A DNA stretch of 64,000 bases from SLRI01 sp964402505 (GTDB lineage: Bacteria > Pseudomonadota > Alphaproteobacteria > Geminicoccales > Geminicoccaceae), in assembly GCA_964402505.1 (NCBI GenBank), contig CAYOCP010000014.1:45249-109248 (forward strand), in the 5' to 3' direction. Positions 8,455 to 17,037 of this stretch are shown here, piece after piece. The position numbers were made by a program, and so were the translations under genes. The notes beneath the pieces were generated by a model, which made no database searches, was not told where the DNA came from, and saw only the letters and a program-made list of their open reading frames with translations. Position 1 is the stretch's first letter, and each line of letters opens with the position of its first letter.

Positions 8455-9222
8455 TCAGCCGCGCGCCCGGGCGATGAAGCCGCCATTGCGGAAACCGGGC
8501 TTGGCGTAGGTGAAGGGCCGCCCTTCGACGGTGACCACCTCGCCGCCCGCGGCGCGCAGGACCGCGTGGCCGGCCGCCGTGTCCCACTCCATGGTCGGCC
8601 CGAAGCGCGGGTAGACGTCGGCCCGGCCCTCGGCCACGGCGCAGAACTTGAGCGAGCTGCCGCAGGCGAGGGTCTCGGTGATGCCGTGCCGGGCGAGCCA
8701 GGCGTCGGTCTCGGCATCGCGATGCGAGCGGCTGGCCACGGCCACGGCACCGCCTTCGGGCGGGGCCTGCCGCACCGCGATGGGCTCCGTCCGCCCTGCC
8801 TGGCGGCGCCCGGCGTCCTGGCCCACGGCACCCCACCACATGGTGTCGATGGCCGGTGCCAGGACGACGCCCATGACCGGCAGACGGCCGACGACGAGAC
8901 CGATATTGACGGTGAACTCGCCGCGCTGGCTGATGAACTCCTTGGTGCCGTCGAGCGGGTCGACCAGCCAGAAGGGGCCGTCGTCGACCGCCGGAATCTC
9001 GCCCCGGCTCACCGCCTCCTCGGCGACGATCGGCCAGTCCGGCGTCAGCGCCCGAAGCCCTTCGAGGATGACGGCTTCACCGGCCTCGTCGGCGAGGGTC
9101 ACCGGCGAGCGGTCGGCCTTGTAGTCGACGGCGGTGTCGGCGCCGTAGTGGCGCATGATCAGGCCGGCCGCCGCGTCGGCGAGGCGGATCAGCTCCGGCA
9201 GATGCCGCTTCGGATCGACCAT
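8455..9222 (-). CDS. cysQ: 3'(2'),5'-bisphosphate nucleotidase CysQ
   Basis: 255 residues with the bisphosphate-nucleotidase pattern of the IMPase fold: PVTLADEAGE, metal-binding EEAVSRGE, WLVDPLDGTKEFI, and WDTAAGHAVLRAAGGEV. The TKEFI variant is typical of CysQ. It removes the 3' phosphate of PAP, a by-product of sulfate assimilation, using Mg2+. This fits the sulfur genes metZ and metY in the same region, although it is linked by operon to pyrD. ATG at 9222. Confidence 0.9.
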   Translation of the reverse strand: MVDPKRHLPELIRLADAAAGLIMRHYGADTAVDYKADRSPVTLADEAGEAVILEGLRALTPDWPIVAEEAVSRGEIPAVDDGPFWLVDPLDGTKEFISQRGEFTVNIGLVVGRLPVMGVVLAPAIDTMWWGAVGQDAGRRQAGRTEPIAVRQAPPEGGAVAVASRSHRDAETDAWLARHGITETLACGSSLKFCAVAEGRADVYPRFGPTMEWDTAAGHAVLRAAGGEVVTVEGRPFTYAKPGFRNGGFIARARG

Positions 9223-9391
9223 TCGAAAGCTCCAGCTCGGGCGGGGGGTTCAGGGGCGGCCGGGCGCACGCCGGTGCGCCCGGTGCTAGCGAACCGGAGC
9301 CGAGGAAACAAGCACCCGAAGCATGACCCCAGGGCGTTAAGGAAATGTCAATCCGGCTGCGGTAGATCCGGCATCGACCAAGCCGGCCGAC

Positions 9392-10843
9392 GTGCCGGGC
9401 AGGAGCTTCGGGGGAGCCGTGTTGCGGCAGGCGCTGATCGATCGGGACGAGGGGATGGTGCCGCCTTCGGGCGGTGCCGCGCCGCGTGCCGGCACGGCCG
9501 CCCCGGCACCCTCTCCGCCCCGGAGCGGCCATGGTCTCGATCCCTCGGATCCCGGCCGCTTCGCCGCGCGTCTCGAAGCGTTCCGCCGCCATCACGCCGC
9601 CCTGCCGGCGCCGCGCCGCACGGGCGGGCTGCAGCTTCTCGACATCGAGGAATTGCGCCTGCGCTTCGGCGCCCGCTGGCCGGCCGTGCGCGAGAAGGTC
9701 CTCCAGATCGTCGAGGGCAGCCTCGCGAGGCGGCTCGGCCCGCGCGATCTCTACGCCGCGACCGGCGGCGACCGCTTCCACCTCCTGATCACCGACATCG
9801 ACCGCCTCGCCGCCGAGCGGCGCAGCCGCTTCATCGCCGCCGAGATCACCACGCGCCTGTGCGGCACGGTGCCGGGCGGCGTCGCCTGCCGGCTGCAGAC
9901 CACCGCTTTCGACCTCGTGGCCGGCCTCGCCGGCATCACCGGCGTCGGCGGGCTCGAGGCCCGCATCGAGGCTTTCAACCGGCGCGTGGACGACGCGGAG
10001 CAGGCACTCTTCGCGGCGAACCGGCCGCGGCTGCGGGCGCTCTTCCGGCCGGTCCTGAACCTGCGCAAGAGGCTGGTCGCCGGCTACGCGCTCGAGCCCG
10101 TGCTGGCGAACGAGGCCGGCCGCCGGCCGGCCCATGAGCTCTGCCCGGCGAGCCTCAACGGCGTCTTCGACGCCGCTCTCGATCGCTGGTCGATCGGCGA
10201 GGCGGTATCGGCCCTCGGCGCCGGCCGCACGATGGTGCGGGTCGAGCTGCATTATGAGACGCTGCGCGCCATGCGCCACCGGGAGCCGTTGATGCTGGCC
10301 TGCCGCCGGCTGCCGGCCTCCGCCCGGCGGCGGCTGGTCCTCGAGATCACCGGCCTGCCGGCGAGCCTGCCGCAGGCGCGGATGCGCGAGCTCGTGAGCT
10401 ATCTTCGCCCCTTCGCGCTCGCCGTTCTCGTCCGGCTCGATCCGGCCCTGCTCCTCGGCGAGGGCCACGGCACCCCGCGCGAGGCGGCGCGGTTCGCCGA
10501 TCATTTGCGGGCATCGGGCGTCGCCGGCATCGCCCTGGCGCTCGGCCCGCCCCAGCCGGAAGCCGGCGCCGCCGGGCACTTTCCAGATGCCGTCTCCCCG
10601 GATGCGCTCTCGGCGGAAGCCGCATGGGACCATGGGACGGAGGGGCCGATCGTGGCCGAGGCTGCCCTCGCCCGGCTCGCCGCCCTCGGCGCGGAGGCCG
10701 GCTTGCGGACCTCGCTGGTGGTCGAGTCGGGAGACGCCGCCATCGCTCGGGCCGCCCTCATGGCCGGCATCGATCATCTCGCCGGTGAGGCGCTCCTGCC
10801 GCTCACCGCTCGACCGGGCCGCCCGATCGGGCTGGCGGGATGA
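9392..10843 (+). CDS. Degenerate GGDEF/EAL-like signalling protein
   Basis: Up to 483 residues; no transmembrane helix. Residues about 85-205 (LLDIEELRLRFG ... LYAATGGDRFHLLITDID) look like a worn GGDEF-type fold. From about 215 (LFAANRPRLRALFRPVLNLR then KRLVAGYALEPVLA) the layout resembles the start of an EAL domain, but the E-x-L catalytic triad is replaced by ALEP and the downstream metal ligands are not evident. It is therefore unlikely to make or cleave cyclic-di-GMP and may act as a binding or scaffolding protein. The start is uncertain: GTG 9392, GTG 9419 and ATG 9455 are all possible. Confidence 0.65.
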   Translation: MPGRSFGGAVLRQALIDRDEGMVPPSGGAAPRAGTAAPAPSPPRSGHGLDPSDPGRFAARLEAFRRHHAALPAPRRTGGLQLLDIEELRLRFGARWPAVREKVLQIVEGSLARRLGPRDLYAATGGDRFHLLITDIDRLAAERRSRFIAAEITTRLCGTVPGGVACRLQTTAFDLVAGLAGITGVGGLEARIEAFNRRVDDAEQALFAANRPRLRALFRPVLNLRKRLVAGYALEPVLANEAGRRPAHELCPASLNGVFDAALDRWSIGEAVSALGAGRTMVRVELHYETLRAMRHREPLMLACRRLPASARRRLVLEITGLPASLPQARMRELVSYLRPFALAVLVRLDPALLLGEGHGTPREAARFADHLRASGVAGIALALGPPQPEAGAAGHFPDAVSPDALSAEAAWDHGTEGPIVAEAALARLAALGAEAGLRTSLVVESGDAAIARAALMAGIDHLAGEALLPLTARPGRPIGLAG

Positions 10844-10923
10844 CCGGGAGCCGGAGAATGCCGGCGGGCATGGCGGCCGAAGCCCGTCGATGGCCGCAGG
10901 ACGGAGGACGCGCGCCGGCGGCC

Positions 10924-11250
10924 CTACCTGACCGACGAGAAGGATGTCGGCTGAAGGATCTGGTTGCTGACGCGGGTGAGGAGGGGGCCTCCCGCCTCGG
11001 TCTCGGCGCGTTTTTGCTGCCATTCGGGGTCGGCCATGAAGGCGTTCCATTTCTCCTCGCGCTCGGCCAGGGATTCCCAGGCGAGAAGGTAGATCAGGGC
11101 CTGGTTGCTCTCGCCGACGATCGTGGTCCAGAAGCCGGCCTGGCGAATGCCCATGCGATCCCAGATCTTCAGCGTGATTTTATCGAAGCGATCGAGCAGG
11201 GCGGGCAGCTTGCCCGGCACGCAGTGATAGATGCGCATCTCGTGGATCAT
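10924..11250 (-). CDS. NIPSNAP family protein
   Basis: 108 residues beginning MIHEMRIYHCVPGKLPALL, with GFWTTIVGES, LIYLLAWESLAEREEKW and FMADPEWQQ, all characteristic of the short dimeric alpha/beta-barrel NIPSNAP proteins. The biochemical role in bacteria is not established; many sit beside catabolic genes. ATG at 11250 is preceded by AGGGGAG. The longer open frame upstream (to 11637) has no similarity to the family and is not used. It stands alone, divergent from the globin gene. Confidence 0.88.
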   Translation of the reverse strand: MIHEMRIYHCVPGKLPALLDRFDKITLKIWDRMGIRQAGFWTTIVGESNQALIYLLAWESLAEREEKWNAFMADPEWQQKRAETEAGGPLLTRVSNQILQPTSFSSVR

Positions 11251-11706
11251 GGCGGCGACTCCCCTCTTGTCGTGCATGCGCGGCTCGACCGCGCTTCCAC
11301 CCAGCGCTGCCGGACCCCGGGCGATGGAGCCCCTTCTATCAGCCTGCCGGCGGGATCGCGACCGCGACGATGCCGGCCACCGGGCCGGAGGCGAAAGGGC
11401 CGGCGATGGCATGGCGCATGGAGTGGGGCGAGCGTCACCCGCAACCGTCCTTCGGACACCTCTCCTGCGAGCCATGCGGGACCGATGGCCAAGGCTCGGA
11501 GCCTGTTCGAATCCGGGCGCCGCAGCACCAGGCGCGTCCCATCTCGGTCTCCGGCCATCGGCGGGGTGCCTTGCCGAGGGGGCTTCACGGCCCGGTCGCC
11601 CCTGCCGCTTCGGCCGTCGCTCTTTTGGACCTTGCACCTGTGGCGGGCAAAGCCGTATTTTGGATACCTATTTGGGGCGAATGCCGGCACGAGGATCGAG
11701 GAGCGG
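11251..11706. other. Intergenic region between NIPSNAP and globin genes
   Basis: This 456-bp gap separates two divergent genes. I see no convincing gene in it: the open frames through it are Arg/Pro-rich and show no family motif. A tRNA-like string (TTCGAATCC near 11510) does not extend into a cloverleaf. The right end becomes AT-richer than its surroundings and holds a small inverted repeat listed separately. Confidence 0.5.
11655..11667 (+). promoter_or_regulatory. Possible operator (GTAT-N5-ATAC) upstream of the globin gene
   Basis: GTATTTTGGATAC is a short inverted repeat (GTAT/ATAC arms, 5-base centre) 39 bp before the globin start, in one of the few AT-rich patches nearby. Globin genes answering to nitric oxide are often controlled by Rrf2-type regulators that bind short AT-rich palindromes; that link is inference only. 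Four-base arms can occur by chance. Confidence 0.3.
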
Positions 11707-12171
11707 ATGGAGCAGTTGGGGCGACGGGCGGCGATCGTGGCGGAGATCGTCGATCGCACGGGCATCGACGAGCCGATGATCGACCGGCTGGTGCGCGCGT
11801 TCTACGCGAAGGTGCGCCGGGATCCGATGCTGGGGCCGGTGTTCGAGGAGCGGATCGCGGACTGGGAGCCGCATCTCGAGCGCATGTGCAGTTTCTGGTC
11901 GTCGATAGCGCTGATGACCGGCACCTATCACGGCCAGCCCATGGTCCGCCATGCGCGGCTGCCGGTGGACGGCCGGCATTTCGACCGCTGGCTCGAGCTC
12001 TTCGCGGCGACCGCCCGTGAGGCCTGCCCGCCCGCCGCGGCCGCCTTCTTCATCGAGCGCTCGGAGCGCATCGCCGCCAGCCTCGAGCTCGGCATCGCCC
12101 TCGAGCTCGGCGGCCTGCCGCGGCAGGGCCAGCGCCTCAGGCGGCCCGATGAAGAGGTGATGCTGCCATGA
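11707..12171 (+). CDS. Group III truncated hemoglobin
   Basis: 154 residues. The group III pattern is present: DRLVRAFYAKVRRDPMLGPVF, then W-PHL-RMCSFWSSIALMTGTYHG, and the haem-proximal His H82 in MVRHARLPVDGRHFDRWL. These globins bind haem and handle O2 or NO in the cytoplasm; the cellular task of group III is still debated. ATG at 11707 has GAGGAG 8 bases upstream. The stop overlaps the next gene's ATG (ATGA), tying it to 5-formyl-THF cyclo-ligase in one transcript. The tail (about 20 residues) is a little longer than usual. Confidence 0.9.
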   Translation: MEQLGRRAAIVAEIVDRTGIDEPMIDRLVRAFYAKVRRDPMLGPVFEERIADWEPHLERMCSFWSSIALMTGTYHGQPMVRHARLPVDGRHFDRWLELFAATAREACPPAAAAFFIERSERIAASLELGIALELGGLPRQGQRLRRPDEEVMLP

Positions 12172-12878
12172 GCCGTCCGGACGACGACGAGCCGGCCACC
12201 TTCGCCTCGCCCCCCTGCTTCATGCACGAGCTCGATCCCGACTACCTCTTTCCGTCGCCGCCCGCGCGCCCGGCCGTCGCCGACCTCGGGCAGGAGGTCG
12301 ATCTCAGGCGCTGGCGCAAGGCGGAGCGGGAGCGGCTGACGGGGCAGCGCCTCGCGCTTCGCGCGCAGGAGCGGCAGCCGCGCGACCTGGCCATCATGGC
12401 CGGGCTCGAGGCGGCCATCGGTGCTGCCGGGGGGCTGGTGGTCAGCGCCTACTGGCCCTTCAAGGCCGAGCCGGATCTCCGGCCTTTCCTGGCCGCGATC
12501 GCCGACCGGGGGGCGCGCGTCGCCCTGCCCGTGGTGGTGGCCCGGGCCCGGCCCCTGATCTTTCGCGCCTGGACGCCGGGCGAAGCGGTGACACGCGGCT
12601 TCTGGAACATCCCGGTTCCCCTGGAGACGGCCGAGGTGGTCGTGCCGGACGTGGTGATCGCGCCGGTGATCGGCTTCGATGCGGCGTGCTACCGGCTCGG
12701 CTATGGCGGCGGCTTCTACGACCGCACGCTCGGAGCACGGATGCCGCGGCCGCGCGTTGTGGGCGTCGGCTACGCCTTCGCCGCCATTCCCACGATCTAC
12801 CCGCAATGGCACGACATTCCGATGGATCTCGTGGTCACCGAGGCCGGGACGGTGACGCCGGCGGCAGCGGAGGGGTGA
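12168..12878 (+). CDS. 5-formyltetrahydrofolate cyclo-ligase
   Basis: 236 residues. The family core runs from LRRWRKAERERLTGQRLAL through VSAYWPFKAEPDLRPFL, the ATP-site loop, and the signature GYGGGFYDRTL. It converts 5-formyl-THF to 5,10-methenyl-THF with ATP, recycling the folate storage form. The first 45 residues (with PPCFMHELDPDYLF) are an extension before the catalytic domain. ATGA overlap with the globin gene indicates translational coupling; the functional reason for this pairing is not obvious. Confidence 0.9.
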   Translation: MSRPDDDEPATFASPPCFMHELDPDYLFPSPPARPAVADLGQEVDLRRWRKAERERLTGQRLALRAQERQPRDLAIMAGLEAAIGAAGGLVVSAYWPFKAEPDLRPFLAAIADRGARVALPVVVARARPLIFRAWTPGEAVTRGFWNIPVPLETAEVVVPDVVIAPVIGFDAACYRLGYGGGFYDRTLGARMPRPRVVGVGYAFAAIPTIYPQWHDIPMDLVVTEAGTVTPAAAEG

Positions 12879-13029
12879 CCGGCCGGCCGCGGGTTCCATC
12901 TTCCGCATGGCGAGCCCGGGCCGGAGGCGCCGAATTGGCGCGTGCCCCTGAAGGGCTTTGCGGGTAGCCTTGATCCGGCGGCACGGAGGGGGAGACGGCC
13001 TCGCGTGCGCCCACCCGAGGAGACGTGAC

Positions 13030-13827
13030 ATGGAGAACGGCGGCGAGCCGATCCTGATCGAGCGCGAGAGCGGCGGCGTGGTCCGGCTCACGCTCAACCG
13101 GCCCAAGGCCTTCAACAGCCTGAATTTCGCCCTTCTGGATGCGCTGCACGAGGCGCTCGACCGGATCGGCCGGTCCGATACGGCACGGGTCCTGGTGCTG
13201 GCGGGGCACGGCAAGGCGTTCTCGGCCGGCCACGACCTGAAGGAGATCGGCCAGGACCGGCGGGCCCCGCCCATCCATCGCCTGTTCAGCCACTGCTCGG
13301 CCATGATGCTGAAGCTCAAGGACCTGCCGCAGCCGGTGATCGCCGAGGTGGACGGCATCGCCACGGCGGCTGGCTGCCAGCTCGTCGCCGCCTGCGACCT
13401 CGCCATCTGCAGCGCGGCGAGCCGGTTCGCCACCTCGGGCGTCAAGTTCGGCCTCTTCTGCTCCACGCCCATGGTGGCGCTGTCGCGCAACGTGCCGCGC
13501 AAGGCGGCGCTCGAGATGCTGCTCACCGGCGACTTCATCGACGCCGAGGAGGCGTTGCGCCTCGGCCTCGTCAACCGGGTGGTGCCGAAGGAGGATCTGG
13601 CCGCCGCGACCGAGGCGCTGACCGCCCGGCTCCTGGACAAGCCCCAAGACGTCCTGGCCCTGGGCAAGCGCGCCTTCTACCGCCAGCTCGAGCTGCCGAT
13701 GGCCGAGGCTTACGACTTCACCACCGACGTGATCGTCGAGAACGCGCTTCACGACGCCTTCGGCGCGGGCCTCGAGGCCTTCGTCGCCAAGCGGCCGCCG
13801 GTCTGGCCCGGCCAGGGCAGGGGATGA
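13030..13827 (+). CDS. Enoyl-CoA hydratase/isomerase family protein
   Basis: 265 residues with the crotonase fold: RLTLNRPKAFNSLN, the first oxyanion-hole segment AGHGKAFSAGHDLKE, and the second at AEVDGIATAAGCQLVAACDLAI. At the usual catalytic Glu positions (around residues 115-145) the pattern is unlike classic hydratases, resembling the ECHDC3-like subgroup, so hydratase activity should not be assumed. ATG at 13030 follows a GAGGAGACGTGAC leader; the frame continues upstream to 12958 but without similarity. It is followed 7 bp later by a universal stress protein gene. Confidence 0.85.
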   Translation: MENGGEPILIERESGGVVRLTLNRPKAFNSLNFALLDALHEALDRIGRSDTARVLVLAGHGKAFSAGHDLKEIGQDRRAPPIHRLFSHCSAMMLKLKDLPQPVIAEVDGIATAAGCQLVAACDLAICSAASRFATSGVKFGLFCSTPMVALSRNVPRKAALEMLLTGDFIDAEEALRLGLVNRVVPKEDLAAATEALTARLLDKPQDVLALGKRAFYRQLELPMAEAYDFTTDVIVENALHDAFGAGLEAFVAKRPPVWPGQGRG

Positions 13828-13834
13828 GGCCAGC

Positions 13835-14683
13835 ATGACCGTATCGCCCCGATCCTTCACCAGCATCGTTCACCCGACCGATCTCGACGAGGCGGGCCGC
13901 GACGCCTTCGCGCACGGGCTCAGGCTCGCCGTGGCGACGCGGGGCCGCTTCGCCGTGGTTCACAATGCCGGGCGCGAGCTCGAGGACGCGGCCCGGCTCG
14001 AGGCCTTTCCCGGCGTGCGCGACACGCTGGCGAGCTGGGGCCTGCTCGACCTCGGCGCCTCGGCGGCGAGTGTGGAGGAGGTGCTCCGCATTCGCGTGAC
14101 CAAGGCGGATCTCGGCGGCGGCGGCACGGTGGCGAGCCTCGTCGACTATATCGAGCGGCACGGCGCCGACCTCGTGGTGCTGGCGACCCATGGCCGCGAC
14201 GGCCTGCCGCGCTGGCTGGAGGGCTCGATCGCCGAAGCGATCGCCCGGCGCTCCCGCGTTCCGACGCTTTTCCTGCCGCACGCGGCGCGCGGCTTCGTCG
14301 ACCCCCGGACCGGCGAGATCCGGCTCGCCAACATCCTGGTGCCGATCGACCGCGAGCCCGATCCGCAGCCGGCGCTGGCCGCGGCCGCACGGCTGGTCGA
14401 GCTTCTCGGAGCGCAGGCGGCGACGCTGCATCTCCTGCATGTCGGCCCGAAGGCCTCGGCGCCCGAGCCGCTGGTCGAGAGCTGGCTGGCCGATCGCGTG
14501 CGGCGCCGGCATGGCGAGGGGCCGGTGGTGGACGCGATCACCGCCGCGGCGGACGAGACGGACGCGGATCTGCTGGTCATGACGACCGAGGGGCGGCACG
14601 GCTTTCTCGATGCGCTCCGGGGCTCGACCACCGAGGCGGTGCTCAGGCGGGCCAATCGACCGCTGCTGGCGGTGCCGGCATGA
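13835..14683 (+). CDS. Universal stress protein, tandem UspA domains
   Basis: 282 residues made of two UspA-like halves. The first (about 5-150) ends with ADLVVLATHGRDGLPRWLEGSIAEAIARRS; the second (about 165-282) opens NILVPIDREPDP and ends LLVMTTEGRHGFLDALRGSTTEAVLRRANRPLLAVPA. The ATP-binding G-2x-G-9x-G(S/T) pattern is recognisable in the second half (EGRHGFLDALRGST), less so in the first. These cytoplasmic proteins accumulate under stress. It sits between enoyl-CoA hydratase and the CoA-binding protein with very short gaps, so the three are likely one operon. Confidence 0.88.
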   Translation: MTVSPRSFTSIVHPTDLDEAGRDAFAHGLRLAVATRGRFAVVHNAGRELEDAARLEAFPGVRDTLASWGLLDLGASAASVEEVLRIRVTKADLGGGGTVASLVDYIERHGADLVVLATHGRDGLPRWLEGSIAEAIARRSRVPTLFLPHAARGFVDPRTGEIRLANILVPIDREPDPQPALAAAARLVELLGAQAATLHLLHVGPKASAPEPLVESWLADRVRRRHGEGPVVDAITAAADETDADLLVMTTEGRHGFLDALRGSTTEAVLRRANRPLLAVPA

Positions 14684-14699
14684 CGGCGGGAGCGTGACG

Positions 14700-15212
14700 G
14701 TGGAGCTCCTGGTCTACGACGACGCCGAGATTCGCCGCATCCTCGAGGCCGTGAGGCGGATCGCCATGGTGGGCGCCTCGGCGAACGAGATGCGGCCGTC
14801 CTACTTCGCCATGCTCTACCTCGCCAACAAGGGCTACGTGATCGATCCGGTGAACCCGCGCCATGCCGGCCAGGAGATCCTCGGGCGGACCGTCTTTGCC
14901 GATCTCGCGAGCCTGCCGGAGCCGGTCGACATGGTGCAGATCTTCCGCCGCTCGGAGGAGGTGCCGCCTCTGGTCGAGGAGGCGATCGCCATCGGGGCCA
15001 GGGTCATCTGGATGCAGCTCGGCGTGCGCCACGACGAGGCGGCGGCGCGGGCGCGCGCGGCCGGGCTCGACGTGGTCATGGATCGCTGCCCGAAGATCGA
15101 GCACGGCCGGCTCTTCGGCGAGATCGGCTGGCTCGGGGTCAATCGGGGCCTGCTCTCGGCGCGGCGCGGCGCGGCGCGCCAGCTCCGGACGACCAAGGGG
15201 CGGCTGGCCTGA
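14700..15212 (+). CDS. CoA-binding domain protein (YccU type)
   Basis: About 170 residues with the Rossmann-like CoA-binding layout: RRIAMVGASANEMRPSY, YVIDPVNPRHAGQEILGRTVFADLASLP, VDMVQIFRRSEEVPPLVEEA, and MDRCPKIEHGRL. Family members bind CoA but have no settled function. GTG at 14700 is preferred because GGGAG lies 7 bases upstream; GTG at 14694 is too close to it. It follows the stress protein by 16 bp. The C-terminal 20 residues (ARRGAARQLRTTKGRLA) are basic and probably unstructured. Confidence 0.85.
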   Translation: MELLVYDDAEIRRILEAVRRIAMVGASANEMRPSYFAMLYLANKGYVIDPVNPRHAGQEILGRTVFADLASLPEPVDMVQIFRRSEEVPPLVEEAIAIGARVIWMQLGVRHDEAAARARAAGLDVVMDRCPKIEHGRLFGEIGWLGVNRGLLSARRGAARQLRTTKGRLA

Positions 15213-15362
15213 GAGCCACCTCGATCGGGCCTTGCGCGATCGAGCGCTCATGGATCGGCTGGTCGACCGCCTTCGCCGGCCACCGGGCACGCATGCCCCT
15301 CTTCGCGCCCATCCCGGGAGCGCCGGCGCGCCTGGCGGGGTCATGGGCCAGATGCCGGGCGA

Positions 15363-16772
15363 TCAGCCGGTCGGCACGAAGACCTCGAGCGTGCCGCGCA
15401 CGGGCTGTGGCCGGTAGAAGCTGAAGTCCTGCAACTGCCAGTCGCCGGCCGGCGGGTCGCCCAGTCGCTCGGCCAGGGCCGTCGCGGCCGCCCGGTCCTC
15501 GGGAAAGTAGTAGCGGATGCGGTGGCTGCCGATGGCGTAGGGCACGTCGCGCAGCACGACGGTCGCGTAGCCGGAGCCGTTCGTGAGCCGCGCGTAGAGC
15601 GCCGCGGCGGCATCGCTGGCGCTTCGGGCGTCGGCGTCGTAGTGGATGAAGACCCGGACCGCCTCCTCGGCGGCGGGCGGCGAACCCGCGCTCTCCTCGG
15701 CGACGGGACCGGCGGCCGGCTCCGGTCGCGGGTCCAGCCTGAGGATGCGCCGGGTGCCGTTGTCCGCGGCCGTTTCGGACCCCAGGGCCGGCCGATCCGC
15801 CGCGTCGTCGCCCGATCCGTCGGAAGCGATCTTCGGCGCCTCGAGCTGCAGCGCCTCGAGCGGCGGCGGCCGGGTCGGGGATGCTCCGTCCGTCGGCGAG
15901 GCGGGCGGTGCCGCGGCCCATTCCCAGCCCTGGATCTGGCGCGGCAGGTCGCTCGTCACGACGAGCCAGCCGGCGCCGGCGGCCACGGCGAGGGTGGCGA
16001 GGGCGATCAGCACGCGGCGGCGGCGGCGCGCCCTCGCCTCGAGCCCGTAGAGATCGTCGATGATCTCGAACTGCAAGGGCGGTGGCTCGTGGCGCTGCGG
16101 GGCCGAAGGTGGCGGCGAATCGGCCCCTGCGGGCTCGACCGGCGGTGCCGGTCGCGGCCGCATCATCGGCCGCGACGGGGCGGTGAAAGCCGGCGGCTCC
16201 GGCGGCGCTGATCGCGGGGGCCCGTCCACCGCCGGCCCGGCGGGCGCCCTTTCGATGACCGGCACTCCGTCCTCCATCGCTGCCGGCGTCTCCGGTGCCG
16301 TCTCCGCCTCGGGCTCGGCCGAGGGCGGTGTCGGAACCGGAATGAAGGTGCGCGGCGGCTCGAGCTTGGGCATCATCGCCGGCGGCGGCACGGCCATCGA
16401 GCGCGGGATGGAGGGCGTGGCGGGCGGCGGCGGTGGCGAGGGCGCCCAGGGCGGCGCCTTGGCCCTGGCCGGTGCCGCATCCGAAGGCGGTGCGGGTGGC
16501 GGGGCCGGCGTCGCCGTCGCGGGCGGTCGGCGGGCACCGGAGAGCCGCTCGCGGACCGCCCAGCGCACGCGGCCGAAGAGTCGGTCGACGGCCTGCAGCC
16601 GCTCGGCCGGCGTCGGCGCCTCGATCGCGGCGGCGGCGAGCTCCGGATGGTCGGCCAGCATCTGGTCGACGAGATCCCGGGCGGCCTCCTCCTCGCCGAG
16701 CTGGTGCACGGCGAGCGCCACCAGCTCGTCGAGAATCACGCGCGGCATCACGTCGGTCATCGTTGGGGACAT
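15363..16772 (-). CDS. Pro/Ala-rich membrane-anchored protein with LytR_C-like end
   Basis: 469 residues, no overall match recognised. Residues 1-75 form an acidic helical domain (LDELVALAVHQLGEEEAARDL). Residues 80-235 are a Pro/Ala-rich linker. One membrane helix (about 258-276, VLIALATLAVAAGAGWLVV) follows Arg-rich RARRRRR, so the N-terminus should be cytoplasmic. The periplasmic part ends in a domain with YATVVLRDVPYAIGSHRIRYYFPEDRAAA, similar in layout to the C-terminal domain of LytR-type cell-envelope proteins. It may link cytoplasm and envelope. Start is 16772 or 16760. It has its own promoter, divergent from metY. Confidence 0.65.
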   Translation of the reverse strand: MSPTMTDVMPRVILDELVALAVHQLGEEEAARDLVDQMLADHPELAAAAIEAPTPAERLQAVDRLFGRVRWAVRERLSGARRPPATATPAPPPAPPSDAAPARAKAPPWAPSPPPPPATPSIPRSMAVPPPAMMPKLEPPRTFIPVPTPPSAEPEAETAPETPAAMEDGVPVIERAPAGPAVDGPPRSAPPEPPAFTAPSRPMMRPRPAPPVEPAGADSPPPSAPQRHEPPPLQFEIIDDLYGLEARARRRRRVLIALATLAVAAGAGWLVVTSDLPRQIQGWEWAAAPPASPTDGASPTRPPPLEALQLEAPKIASDGSGDDAADRPALGSETAADNGTRRILRLDPRPEPAAGPVAEESAGSPPAAEEAVRVFIHYDADARSASDAAAALYARLTNGSGYATVVLRDVPYAIGSHRIRYYFPEDRAAATALAERLGDPPAGDWQLQDFSFYRPQPVRGTLEVFVPTG

Positions 16773-16847
16773 CCTTGGCTACCCGTCACTCCCAAGGGCA
16801 AGGGGCACGGCATGGTGGCACCCCGCTGACGCGCATCTCCTGTCTAG

Positions 16848-16997
16848 CACAGCTCGGGGCGGCATGGCCGCCGGGCGAGCGCGCATCGGCGTGACCACAC
16901 CATCTGGTACGCGGGGAAGCGCGGCGACCGCAAGACCCACGGCCGCGTGATGCACTGCGACGAATGCCTCTTTGCGCGGCTCGCCGCCTGGCTATAG
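16848..16997 (+). pseudogene. Possible gene fragment ending CDECLFARLAAWL
   Basis: A 50-codon stretch open between TAG at 16845 and TAG at 16995. Its last 35 codons read like real protein (DHTIWYAGKRGDRKTHG, then RVMHCDECLFARLAAWL, with a CxxC pair that could bind metal) and show strong G/C third positions. There is no ATG, GTG or TTG start ahead of this part in the same frame, so if coding it is the 3' remnant of a broken or frameshifted gene. I do not recognise the family. Confidence 0.3.
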
Positions 16998-17037
16998 GAG
17001 AAGGCCAGCGACCTCATGCAGGAGAAGGGGCAGAGCG

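Noticed and set aside
9321..9356. Possible CtrA-type box (TTAA half sites) near GTTAAGGAAATGTCAATC
   Set aside because: Only one TTAA half-site; the second half is absent at the required spacing.
11500..11535. tRNA-like string GTTCGAATCC with GCACCA nearby
   Set aside because: The T-stem has mismatches, CCA is out of position, and no partner acceptor stem or anticodon arm is found upstream.
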